Below, piece by piece: positions 8,155-15,915 of a DNA stretch of 64,000 nucleotides. Under the pieces are notes generated by a model. That model searched no databases. It had not been told where the DNA came from and was given only the letters and a program-made list of their open reading frames with translations. The DNA is from a virus: IMG/VR virus record IMGVR_UViG_3300030385_002649, positions 248,001-312,000 of that record. One strand, given 5' to 3'. Position numbers and translations under genes: made by a program. Position 1 is the stretch's first letter; every line of letters begins with the position of its first letter.

Positions 8155-8546
8155 TCGAAATCGTTATAAATGGATACGGTAAAGTTTCCAAAAAAGCCAA
8201 TTTTGGTGTTTTGTTGAAGGATGATAGGGGCCAAACCCACCAAAGGATCGTCCCTTTGGAAGTGAAATCATCCTATGCGGCTGAGCTTCTAGGTATTAAG
8301 TATGGCTTGTTGACACTTCATGGCCGTGACTATGATATTCTTGTTAAGACCTCTTCCCCACACGTTTCTAAGTCGTTGACTAAGAAGGATGGGGAGTGGC
8401 CTAAGAGCAGGTCTAAGAGCATGGAGTTGTTGGACGAGATTAGAACTCTCGCTGAAGAGTTTGGAACTTTTGAGTGCGTTTTTGATAAGAGTAGTCCAGA
8501 GATGGATTACGTTAAAGAACTCGCTAGGAAACCAATTCGTTCTTAG
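8151..8546 (+). CDS. RNase H-like protein, possibly catalytically degenerate
   Basis: 131 residues. Order of features resembles the RNase HI fold: a first strand VINGYGKVSKKANFGVL, a helix SSYAAELLGIKYGLLTL carrying the family Glu, then a strand DYDILVKTSSP where the family usually has T-D-S. The second catalytic Asp thus appears replaced by Ser, and the first strand shows no clear Asp, so activity is doubtful. It is the last gene before the polymerase C-terminal half and may help processing of primers or simply bind nucleic acid. Confidence 0.45.
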   Translation: MIEIVINGYGKVSKKANFGVLLKDDRGQTHQRIVPLEVKSSYAAELLGIKYGLLTLHGRDYDILVKTSSPHVSKSLTKKDGEWPKSRSKSMELLDEIRTLAEEFGTFECVFDKSSPEMDYVKELARKPIRS

Positions 8547-8558
8547 TATCTGAACCGT

Positions 8559-11500
8559 ATGGTTCATGTTAAAGATTGGGGCACGCTTAAGAAGCTGACC
8601 GCTAAATTGCTAGCGGTCAAGAAGCTGCGCGAGCCCTATATAAGCAAATTGAAGTTCGAGCTTAAAGAGATCGACAAGCAGGGCGCGAACCGCTACTGGC
8701 TAGATCTATTTAATAGCCGAGAAAAATTCAATCACAACAAAAACGGTCTAGTCTTGCCGTACATCTTGGGCTTAACGAAGATTGATCCAATCGACAGGGG
8801 TATTCCACACAAGGTCGAATACCATCCTGACTTCCCTGATATTGATATCGACTTCTTACCAGAAGCTAGAGAGCACGTCAAGAAGTATGCTAAAAAACAA
8901 TATGGCGACGATTTCGTTTGTACTGTTGGCATGTGGATTAGGTATAAGACCAAGTTGGCGCTCCAAGACGCCGCTACCGCGCTTGGCGTCAACCGTGGAG
9001 AAGTCATTGCGGTTTGTAAGCACCTTCCTGAAGAATTTGACACAATGCCTTTCGATCAAGCTTATGAAGAATTCGAGAATTTCAAGATCTTCGCTGATGA
9101 AAACCCAGAGCTTGTAAGACTAGCTTATGGCATGACTGGAAAGATTAAAGCTCAGAGTAAGCACGCTGGCGGATTGATCATTTCTAGCGTCCCGATTAGA
9201 GATCACGTCCCTCTGACTTATTCTGGCAAGAAAGGTGATAAACAGTGGACCTCCGAGTGGACTGAAGGCATGGCCGACTCTCAGTTGTCGAAGTTCGGTC
9301 TTGTAAAGTTCGACATTCTCGGGCTCATTAATATCGCTTATATTTGGAACTGCAAGAAGTTGGTCGCTAAAAACCACGGAGTGAAAATCGACTTCGAGGA
9401 TATCGATCCCGAAGATGACAGGGCGGGCTGGGCAGAATACGCTGATGGCCGAGTAGAAAAAATCCTGCTCAACGATCCTGATACGCTAGAGGCCGCTGAC
9501 AACCTAAAATTAGCTTCTATCTTCCAGTTCGACACTGATTTCCAACAGAGTGTTGTAGAAAAAGGTGGCGTCAGATCTTTCATGGACTTGGTAATCTATA
9601 CTAGTCTTGGTAGACCTGGTCCGCTTCCTATGATTGATGTCTATATTGGAAACCGAGACGACCAATTAGAAGGGTGGAACGACGTTTTACATCCTATCAT
9701 GAAGGATATCCTAAAAGAAACTAAGGGCGTACTAACATTCCAAGAACAGCTTCTTAGAACGTGGACCGAACTCTGTGGCTTCACAATGCCTGAAGCTGAG
9801 TCTGCGCAGAAGGCAGTTAAAAAGAAGAGGATCGAAATCCTGGATAAGATTGGTCCTAAGGTTATCGAGGGTGCAGCTGGGCTGATCGGCCAGGATGAGG
9901 CTGAAGCTCTCTGGGATAAGATGGTCAGCTTTGGTCGTTACTGCTTCAACAAATGTCTTGCTTCTGACACCATAATTATAGACCCGCTTACCAATGAGTC
10001 TATGACGATTGAAGAATTATATCAATCTAAAAAATCGTTTAATTTGTTATCGTATGATGGTAATAAACCTTTCATAGATGAAGTGGTTGATGTTTATTAT
10101 AATGGAAAACAAGAAGTTTTCGAAATAGAATTTAGCCATGGCATTAAACAAACGGTGACCATTGGTCATAAATTTATGAATGAATTTGGAGAGATGGAAG
10201 AAGTTTCTTCATTATTAGAGTCTGGTCATGCTATCAAATATATAAGAGATGGAGTGATTAATGTACAAGAAAGTAAACGATCAAATAGAACTGAAAATTG
10301 TCGAGCTTTATCAAAACAGGTTGACTTACAATCAAATTTTGAAAGAGATAGAAATAAAATTGAGCCATGGGACGATAACTCGAGTGATAAAAAAACACGG
10401 CGTGAAGAGGAAATTCTTAACCAAAGCATGCAACACAGTGGATCACCATTATTTCGAGAATATAAATTCTTCGGAGAAAGCCTATTGGTTGGGCATGTTG
10501 ATAGCAGATGGTTATATTCACGAGGCAAGAGGATATGTGAGCTTGCAACTTCATCACAAAGACCAAAGCTTAGTAAAGAAATTTGGAGAAGATTTGAAGT
10601 CGCCAAGAAAAATATTGACTTGTCGAAAAGGAGATTTTACACAAATGCGGAGTACGGTAAGCAGCAAGAAGATGATTGCGGATTTGAAACGTCTTGGTGT
10701 CATACAAGGGAAGTCTACCAAGGAAACTATTCCGGACGTTCCATTCATGTCACACCTATTAAGGGGGTTGATGGATGGGGACGGATGTATTGTGGTCAAT
10801 TCGAAAGGGTACCCAATGATAAGACTTGGGTCGAGTTTTGCTTGTTTAGAGAAAGTGAGAACCATTTTAGTTTCCGAATGTGGGGTGAGGGCTTCAAAGA
10901 TTACGGAATATCAAAACAATTTTTGTGCTATTTGCTGGACTGGTTTGTCTCAGACCCAGGCGATACTGAAGTTTTTGTATCAAGATGCCACAAGATTTCT
11001 GCTAAGGAAAAAGCAAATGGCCGATGCAATATTGTCAGCATTAGAAATCTCGGAGTTAAAAAGACTTATTCCCCAGAGATGACGTCCGATCATCATAATT
11101 ATCTTACAAAACCGCAGAATGGAGAAGTGGTTCATGCTAATAGCCACGCAGTCGCGTATATCATGGTCGCTTATAGGTGTTTGTGGTTGAAGACTTATTA
11201 TCCTGCTGAATGGTGGGCTTCAGTCTTGAGCCATTGCCCTGCCCACAAGTTCGTACGTTATATGGGCGCTGCAAGAACTGACAAAATCGCCTTTGGCACG
11301 CTAGACGTGGACAACCTGACCAAAGACTTCACAGTCCAAAAAGGGAGCATTATTCCTGGTCTATCGTCTATCAAAGGAATCGGAGACGAAACCGCCCAAA
11401 ACTTGGAGGACGAAAGTGCTAAAGGTACGTTCGAGGGGATTGAAGAGTTCATCGAACGGTGTGGCAAGAGTAAGGCTAACCTAGAGAGGCTGGTCAAGCT

Positions 11501-12344
11501 AGGCGCTTTCGACAACATCAACCCTAATAGGAAAGCTCTCTGGATGTGGTACCTATACAAATACGCCACTGGGAAAGAAATCACCGAGCTTAGAAGACAG
11601 ATTGATTATTGCTATACTTGGTCGCCCCTCGCCGTTCAAGAAGAACGGGATAGACAGAAGATTGAGTATAAGAGACAATATCAAAACAGAAAAATTCCTA
11701 AGCGAATCACAACTTGGATTCCGGCTGCCCCTTCTGTTACGCCGCGCGTGTTCAATCCTGATGTGGAGCTTACGAAAGAAGATATTCGGCTTGGCAAAAA
11801 GTTTAAGCTTGATTATGAACAAGTTGTCGCGTTGTTCCCAACGGATTTTAAGTTGGCAGAGCGGCTGGAAGCCGAGCACGATTACTTGGGCTTTTATTGG
11901 AGTTCTCCACTCGACATGTTTCAACACTCTGACAACACTACTATTGAATTCGCAAAGACTTGCGGACTTATTGAATGTGTTATCGAGGAGAAATTTGTTA
12001 GGCAGGGAACAAACGGAGAATATTGCATTCTAAACGTGAACGATGGTCAAGCGACTGCTCGTGTTAACGTTTGGGGCAATGAGGTGCACCTTAACGATCC
12101 TGAAGTTCTTCAGCCTGGAACAGGTGTCCAAATGGAGGTCATTTGGAAGGATCAATATAGGAGCTTTAGTTTGAAGGCACGGTCGATCATTATACCGTTG
12201 CCCTTCAAAGAAGAGGACGAAGACGACACATACTTTAAAGAGTTGTCTAAGGCCACCACTTCAGGTTCTGATGAACTTGACGAATTAAAAGAAATGTTGG
12301 AGAATATCGATGATCTTGAAAGAGATTTCAATGAAGCAGAGTGA
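8559..12344 (+). CDS. dnaE: DNA polymerase III alpha, catalytic part, with intein
   Basis: 1261-residue precursor. Catalytic Asp94 and Asp96 lie in FPDIDIDF and the third, Asp252, in LVKFDILGL, as in bacterial DnaE. VLTFQEQLLRT and FGRYCFNK / SHAVAYIMVAYR are fingers blocks. After the intein follow a helix-hairpin-helix region (IPGLSSIKGIGDETAQNL) and an OB-like domain (CVIEEKFVRQGTNGEYCILN) near the C-terminus. Intein residues 466-861 interrupt the polymerase at FNK/SHA. Without the intein the mature part is about 865 residues. No strong Shine-Dalgarno is seen before the ATG at 8559. The N-terminal PHP part is the separate gene ending at 7695. Confidence 0.9.
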   Translation: MVHVKDWGTLKKLTAKLLAVKKLREPYISKLKFELKEIDKQGANRYWLDLFNSREKFNHNKNGLVLPYILGLTKIDPIDRGIPHKVEYHPDFPDIDIDFLPEAREHVKKYAKKQYGDDFVCTVGMWIRYKTKLALQDAATALGVNRGEVIAVCKHLPEEFDTMPFDQAYEEFENFKIFADENPELVRLAYGMTGKIKAQSKHAGGLIISSVPIRDHVPLTYSGKKGDKQWTSEWTEGMADSQLSKFGLVKFDILGLINIAYIWNCKKLVAKNHGVKIDFEDIDPEDDRAGWAEYADGRVEKILLNDPDTLEAADNLKLASIFQFDTDFQQSVVEKGGVRSFMDLVIYTSLGRPGPLPMIDVYIGNRDDQLEGWNDVLHPIMKDILKETKGVLTFQEQLLRTWTELCGFTMPEAESAQKAVKKKRIEILDKIGPKVIEGAAGLIGQDEAEALWDKMVSFGRYCFNKCLASDTIIIDPLTNESMTIEELYQSKKSFNLLSYDGNKPFIDEVVDVYYNGKQEVFEIEFSHGIKQTVTIGHKFMNEFGEMEEVSSLLESGHAIKYIRDGVINVQESKRSNRTENCRALSKQVDLQSNFERDRNKIEPWDDNSSDKKTRREEEILNQSMQHSGSPLFREYKFFGESLLVGHVDSRWLYSRGKRICELATSSQRPKLSKEIWRRFEVAKKNIDLSKRRFYTNAEYGKQQEDDCGFETSWCHTREVYQGNYSGRSIHVTPIKGVDGWGRMYCGQFERVPNDKTWVEFCLFRESENHFSFRMWGEGFKDYGISKQFLCYLLDWFVSDPGDTEVFVSRCHKISAKEKANGRCNIVSIRNLGVKKTYSPEMTSDHHNYLTKPQNGEVVHANSHAVAYIMVAYRCLWLKTYYPAEWWASVLSHCPAHKFVRYMGAARTDKIAFGTLDVDNLTKDFTVQKGSIIPGLSSIKGIGDETAQNLEDESAKGTFEGIEEFIERCGKSKANLERLVKLGAFDNINPNRKALWMWYLYKYATGKEITELRRQIDYCYTWSPLAVQEERDRQKIEYKRQYQNRKIPKRITTWIPAAPSVTPRVFNPDVELTKEDIRLGKKFKLDYEQVVALFPTDFKLAERLEAEHDYLGFYWSSPLDMFQHSDNTTIEFAKTCGLIECVIEEKFVRQGTNGEYCILNVNDGQATARVNVWGNEVHLNDPEVLQPGTGVQMEVIWKDQYRSFSLKARSIIIPLPFKEEDEDDTYFKELSKATTSGSDELDELKEMLENIDDLERDFNEAE
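9954..11141 (+). mobile_element. Intein in the polymerase catalytic gene, 396 codons
   Basis: The splicing element begins at Cys (CLASDTIIIDP, block A) and includes block B around KQTVTIGHKF. It ends with block F/G sequence MTSDHHNYL...GEVVHAN, followed by Ser+1 of the extein. The extein join FNK-SHAVAY restores the conserved DnaE FNKSHA sequence, which fixes both borders. The residue before the terminal Asn is Ala rather than the usual His. Splicing blocks occupy only about 100 N-terminal and 35 C-terminal codons. The central part in the polymerase frame (about residues 568-841) has no intein-like content, and the endonuclease gene lies there in another frame. Confidence 0.85.
10261..11082 (+). 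CDS. LAGLIDADG homing endonuclease nested in the intein in another frame
   Basis: 273 residues in the +1 frame relative to the polymerase/intein frame. Two LAGLIDADG helices are present: WLGMLIADGY (76-85) and RGLMDGDGC (168-176), each with its catalytic Asp. An N-terminal segment LTYNQILKEIEIK...SHGTITRVI looks like a helix-turn-helix. It has its own signals: GGAG at 10251-10254, six bases before the ATG. It ends with TGA at 11080-11082, inside codons for the C-terminal splicing block. It would cleave intein-less polymerase alleles to drive homing. It occupies the slot between blocks B and F where an in-frame endonuclease would normally sit. Confidence 0.88.
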   Translation: MYKKVNDQIELKIVELYQNRLTYNQILKEIEIKLSHGTITRVIKKHGVKRKFLTKACNTVDHHYFENINSSEKAYWLGMLIADGYIHEARGYVSLQLHHKDQSLVKKFGEDLKSPRKILTCRKGDFTQMRSTVSSKKMIADLKRLGVIQGKSTKETIPDVPFMSHLLRGLMDGDGCIVVNSKGYPMIRLGSSFACLEKVRTILVSECGVRASKITEYQNNFCAICWTGLSQTQAILKFLYQDATRFLLRKKQMADAILSALEISELKRLIPQR

Positions 12345-12864
12345 ACTTGATTCGTGGAGAATGCCTGGCATGGCTCCTATCGTCTCAATCGAAAAGCTTT
12401 CAAAAGAAGTAAAGTCGAACTATATCGTCGCCACGTCTGGCGGATATGACCCAATCCATCCGGGGCATATTAGTTGCATGCTTGAAGCTAGCAAACTAAA
12501 CAAGGTCTTGGTTGTGATTGTAAACGGTGACTGGTTCTTGAAGAATAAAAAGGGTAAAGCCTTCCAAGACTTGAAGGCCAGGTGTCAAATTGTCGCATCT
12601 ATTGCGTGTGTGGATTATGTGGTTCCATTCCCTATTGAAGGAGATAAGTCCGTCAGCCAAGCTATTGAGCAAATGCGCCCATTCATTTTCGCTAAGGGAG
12701 GGGATCGCACTGACGCTCAGAACATTGCGGAATGGGAGACCTGCGAAGCAGTTGGCACGCGGATTGTGACTGGAGTCGGCCATCCAAAGCACTGGAGCAG
12801 TTCTGATTTCCTGAAGGATTGGGGCGAATTTGTCAAAAAGGGCTTCTTAGCAGGCAACCGATAA
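12331..12864 (+). CDS. Cytidylyltransferase-like nucleotidyltransferase
   Basis: 177 residues from the ATG at 12331, whose codons overlap the polymerase stop; AAAGAGA precedes it. SGGYDPIHPGH (36-46) is the HxGH nucleotide-binding signature of the cytidylyltransferase family, and VIVNGDWFLKNKKG plus a C-terminal HWSSSDFL correspond to later blocks of the HldE/TagD-like group. The expected reaction is transfer of a nucleotidyl group to a phosphorylated small molecule. The substrate is unknown. With the glycosyltransferases at 29673-32713 and the dehydratase at 53149 it may serve sugar or polyol activation. Confidence 0.75.
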   Translation: MKQSELDSWRMPGMAPIVSIEKLSKEVKSNYIVATSGGYDPIHPGHISCMLEASKLNKVLVVIVNGDWFLKNKKGKAFQDLKARCQIVASIACVDYVVPFPIEGDKSVSQAIEQMRPFIFAKGGDRTDAQNIAEWETCEAVGTRIVTGVGHPKHWSSSDFLKDWGEFVKKGFLAGNR

Positions 12865-12868
12865 CTAT

Positions 12869-12916
12869 TGAAGTCCATAGGAGTACCTAGAATTTAGGAG
12901 GCTCCTATGGACTTCA
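12869..12916 (+). promoter_or_regulatory. Hairpin enclosing ribosome site and start codon
   Basis: A perfect 15-base inverted repeat: TGAAGTCCATAGGAG at 12869-12883 and CTCCTATGGACTTCA at 12902-12916. The 18-base loop can pair further (CCTA 12886-12889 with TAGG 12895-12898) and contains the Shine-Dalgarno AGGAGG. The start codon at 12907-12909 lies in the right arm. As RNA this would hide both ribosome site and ATG, so translation of the next gene probably needs unfolding by a protein, a ribosome or temperature. Confidence 0.65.
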
Positions 12917-13206
12917 CTGTTGTTAAAACCGCGCTTGAAACCGCTGGTTTATCTGTGTATAAAATGGACTTTCCGATCACCCTGGTCGGAGATACCGAAG
13001 AAACTACAATACCATTAGCGGCTAAATGCTTCCGCGTCAATAGTATAGAAAAAATTGTAGAATTCTTTGAGCACCATAAAGAAAATGGCATAAAAACTGT
13101 ATACCTTTATAAAGTATTGGCTCCTGATGACAACGATAAACTTTATAGAGTCAGAGCGGCCTGGCATTTGGATGCTAACGGTCCTAATGATACATATGTG
13201 CTATAA
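12907..13206 (+). CDS. Hypothetical protein under a start-codon hairpin
   Basis: 99 residues. Alternating strand and helix (MDFTVVKTALETAGLSVY; IEKIVEFFEHHKENG) without a known motif. AGGAGG ends five bases before the ATG, an excellent site that is nevertheless inside a stable hairpin. The stop overlaps the next start (TAATG). Confidence 0.6.
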   Translation: MDFTVVKTALETAGLSVYKMDFPITLVGDTEETTIPLAAKCFRVNSIEKIVEFFEHHKENGIKTVYLYKVLAPDDNDKLYRVRAAWHLDANGPNDTYVL

Positions 13207-13640
13207 TGTTGTTAGGCGACAAAAAAGGGATTATCTGCGATTTCTGCGGACTCACATATAAAGAAAAGTTTTCTTACTACCCTGTCGAAACCGTAAAGAT
13301 TAAAGTCGTCAATAGCATGACGGTTGGAAAATCTACGGCCAAATTCGACAAAGATGTATGCGACCAGTGTTACGCTGACCTTTTAGCTGAAGTCGAGAAA
13401 AACCTTGGCACTTGCAAAAGAGGTTTTATCAAGTGTGATTTGTCTAAGACACAGCGTAACGGCACATTCAACTATTATATTATGAATTTCCACAAAGTGA
13501 CTGTGGACGTAGACGCTGAGCCTACTTCGGAAGTCGAACGTCAAGTTATGGACTTGAACGTCATTGACGGTTTTGATGCGCTTGCCAAGAAAGTAGAAGT
13601 AGCTAGAGAAAAGACAAATAAGCAAGGTGGTTGGTCATGA
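13206..13640 (+). CDS. Zinc-ribbon hypothetical protein
   Basis: 144 residues. Two Cys pairs, CDFCG (11-15) and CDQC (about 53-56), with a beta-strand insert between them, form a likely treble-clef or ribbon zinc site. The C-terminal half is helical. Function unknown. Linked to both neighbours by short overlaps. Confidence 0.6.
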   Translation: MLLGDKKGIICDFCGLTYKEKFSYYPVETVKIKVVNSMTVGKSTAKFDKDVCDQCYADLLAEVEKNLGTCKRGFIKCDLSKTQRNGTFNYYIMNFHKVTVDVDAEPTSEVERQVMDLNVIDGFDALAKKVEVAREKTNKQGGWS

Positions 13641-14050
13641 GCTATGCATACGATTTACTCTACGTTACGATTGGTAACGAAGAAGTTGGAGCTAGACCTA
13701 CAGCGTGGGATGCTCAAGATGAAACCGGCCAGGGCGTAGACATCGCAGGCAAGGAAATCAACGCCATCGCTTGGATGACAACTTGTCCTGGTTGCGGCGA
13801 GATGGTCGATGTTCTCAAGCCTGGGTTGTACATTGCCACAGATGGCACCGAGTTTTGTTTTTCGTGTATTTCGTGCGGCGCTGGGAAAGAAGTTAAGAAA
13901 CTGCAGTTTTCTACTGAAGTAGAGGTAGTGAAGAAAGAAACCCCTGATGTCGCTGTTTTCATTGATCCGATTAAGGAAGGTCTGTTCGACAATGAAGTCG
14001 ATCATGACGTGCTACTTAGTCTAGACGAGGGACTAATCGAACTTTTCTAA
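13637..14050 (+). CDS. Zinc-ribbon hypothetical protein
   Basis: 137 residues from the ATG at 13637, which overlaps the upstream TGA and has AAGGTGG six bases before it. CPGCG and CFSCISCG make a four-cysteine site in the middle. The C-terminus is acidic (DNEVDHDVLLSLDEG). Its last 18 bases overlap the end of the convergent gene at 14033. Confidence 0.55.
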   Translation: MSYAYDLLYVTIGNEEVGARPTAWDAQDETGQGVDIAGKEINAIAWMTTCPGCGEMVDVLKPGLYIATDGTEFCFSCISCGAGKEVKKLQFSTEVEVVKKETPDVAVFIDPIKEGLFDNEVDHDVLLSLDEGLIELF

Positions 14051-14461
14051 ACGATAATAAGTCTTGCGCGCTTTTCTCTTCTTAGAGAAGGACCATTTGT
14101 CTGAGTTTTTTAGAGCGTTACGGAGTTGTAGAGAGAATTTGCTCAAGTTTTGAGGTGTGACGTCGATGCCAGCTATATCCATTAACTTGTTTCCTTCTAC
14201 CCAGAACTCATCGACGTCTCTTGCCTCGCTAAATGCCGTTTCTAGGTATTTCAAAGCCTTGCCGATTTTTTCGTCTCTATCAGCAGTATTCTTAGCCTTC
14301 TTGCTGCTCTTTTGTTTTTTTAATTTGGCCCTTTCAATGAATCCTTTAGTATGAACGACAATGTCAGACTTCAAAGATTCAACTTTTTTGTTGATCTCTT
14401 CCTCAATGTTGAGGTTGATGTCAATGTCAATGATTTCGACTTTTTTTCTACGACTGCGCAT
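14033..14461 (-). CDS. Basic coiled-coil hypothetical protein
   Basis: 142 residues on the minus strand between plus-strand genes. Highly charged: an N-terminal RSRRKK patch, a Lys-rich helix (RAKLKKQKSSKKAK) and a C-terminal KKRKARKTY. This suggests nucleic-acid binding. No family recognised. Convergent with the zinc-ribbon gene (18-base overlap) and divergent from the gene at 14473 with only 11 bases between starts, so the promoters must lie within neighbouring coding sequence. Confidence 0.55.
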   Translation of the reverse strand: MRSRRKKVEIIDIDINLNIEEEINKKVESLKSDIVVHTKGFIERAKLKKQKSSKKAKNTADRDEKIGKALKYLETAFSEARDVDEFWVEGNKLMDIAGIDVTPQNLSKFSLQLRNALKNSDKWSFSKKRKARKTYYRLEKFD

Positions 14462-14472
14462 AAGGCCCTCAA

Positions 14473-15366
14473 ATGATTGATTTTAGCGAAACCTGTATTC
14501 TTACTGGCTCTACTGACAATTTAAATACCAGCATGGTCATCTCTTTCGATGAAGAGGAATACAAAGTTATTGTAAGCGATGAAGCAGAAGATAACGCGAC
14601 TCCTAAAGCCATAAAGGCCGCTCTAAAAATCAAGATCGCCGAAAAACTCAAAGAAAAAGAAGCCAAGAAAGAAAAACTCAAAGAACTGTTAGAAATCGCT
14701 AAAGAACTAGGGTTCGAATTGACGCCTACAAGGCCAAGCGCTCAAAACAGCCTTATTATACCAACACAAATCCAAGAAGGCCGCCAACCCGCCGTAGCGA
14801 TGCATCCGCCGCCTGATCTTTCTAATTCTCCTATCATAGAACAAAAAGGAGCGAAATTTGTCGTACAGCGCAACAGCAGAAATAATACCAAGGGAGACGG
14901 GCTTACAGCAGAGGAAGCAGCTGCCTCCCTCGAAAATGCTAAAAGAAGAAGCGTTGGAGGGGCTGGTCGTTCAGCGGGCTCACAAGCTGGCAGACACAGC
15001 TCACACCATCTTCCCCAGGAGGTCCAAACCCGTTCAGGAGAAACGTTTCAAAGACCTGAGCAGATTACCAAGAAGAATCAGGTGGTCAAGGGCCGTTTGG
15101 GCATTCCTACTACAATCCCTAAAACTCTTATGGGAACCGATGGAACAACTGAAATCGAAATTGTAAACACTGGTGGGAATGAAGCTCTAAAAAGAAGAAT
15201 GCAAGTTCTCAATGAAGCCAGAATGCAAGCAGAAGCGCGTGGCGTTTCAGCCGGTGATCAACCAATTGATTCTCTGAACGCATGTCCAAGTTGCGACGGA
15301 GTAGGTAAAGTTAAGGGGCGCTCTTGTGTTAGATGCTCCGGAATGGGATGGATGGGATATGTCTGA
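14473..15366 (+). CDS. Protein with C-terminal DnaJ-type zinc finger
   Basis: 297 residues. N-terminal beta region, then a Lys/Glu coiled coil (about 50-80), a long low-complexity linker and a C-terminal CPSCDGVGKVKG..CVRCSGMG block. The two CxxCxGxG motifs are those of the DnaJ cysteine-rich domain. No J domain is visible, so it is not a complete DnaJ. It could be a substrate-binding adaptor or a virion maturation protein. The stop lies just after the next gene's start. Confidence 0.6.
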   Translation: MIDFSETCILTGSTDNLNTSMVISFDEEEYKVIVSDEAEDNATPKAIKAALKIKIAEKLKEKEAKKEKLKELLEIAKELGFELTPTRPSAQNSLIIPTQIQEGRQPAVAMHPPPDLSNSPIIEQKGAKFVVQRNSRNNTKGDGLTAEEAAASLENAKRRSVGGAGRSAGSQAGRHSSHHLPQEVQTRSGETFQRPEQITKKNQVVKGRLGIPTTIPKTLMGTDGTTEIEIVNTGGNEALKRRMQVLNEARMQAEARGVSAGDQPIDSLNACPSCDGVGKVKGRSCVRCSGMGWMGYV

Positions 15367-15847
15367 GTCAGACAACGAAAAGATTGATTTTAGTGGGCAC
15401 AAGATCGAAGAAGACCAGGTTTGTGTCCTCAATGTGCCAGTTGGTAAGCTGGACACTGAACAAGCGTCGAATTACCTAAAAGCCGTGGCTCATTCCTTTA
15501 AAGAGGAAACAGAGCGCGCAGGCGTGTCTAAAGTGGCGTTTTTCGTATTTCCGAAGAACAGAGACGGGACCACGACGGACCTCTCCGTATTCACGCCTAA
15601 GGATGGTGAACACTATATCATTCAAGCGCCAGTGGATGGTCTGCCAGCTAAAGAACGGGTTATGTATCTCAAGATGCTGAAAGAGCAATTGAAGGAAGAG
15701 TGGCCAAACAAGAAATGTACAATCTCTGTACTTCCAGTTGGAGCGACCGTGAAGGTGCAGGGCGGGACACCTGGTTTTCTGCGGCCACTAGATTCCGTAA
15801 ACAAGGATGCTTCTACGCGCCTTTCGTCTCCTTGGTCACCATTTTAG
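15359..15847 (+). CDS. Hypothetical protein
   Basis: 162 residues from the ATG at 15359, just downstream of a G-rich ribosome site and overlapping the upstream gene. It contains alternating strands and helices (VCVLNVPVGKLDTEQASNYLK; CTISVLPVGATVKV), without a recognisable motif. It faces the minus-strand gene ending at 15914. Confidence 0.55.
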   Translation: MSESDNEKIDFSGHKIEEDQVCVLNVPVGKLDTEQASNYLKAVAHSFKEETERAGVSKVAFFVFPKNRDGTTTDLSVFTPKDGEHYIIQAPVDGLPAKERVMYLKMLKEQLKEEWPNKKCTISVLPVGATVKVQGGTPGFLRPLDSVNKDASTRLSSPWSPF

Positions 15848-15859
15848 ACCACTGGGATA

Positions 15860-15915
15860 AGTTTCCGAAGAAATTGGCAAAATTTGATCTAAAGTTTGTT
15901 GATTTTTCGGAAACT
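15860..15915. terminator. Possible bidirectional terminator hairpin
   Basis: AGTTTCCGAA at 15860-15869 and TTCGGAAACT at 15906-15915 form a perfect 10-base inverted repeat between convergent genes. The 36-base loop includes AAATT/AATTT. A T5 run lies at 15903-15907. The right arm enters the stop codon of the minus-strand gene. The loop is longer than in a classical terminator. Confidence 0.4.

Noticed and set aside
7696-8558. Free-standing homing endonuclease as cause of the polymerase split
   Set aside because: Neither gene in the insert contains LAGLIDADG, GIY-YIG, HNH or Vsr motifs.
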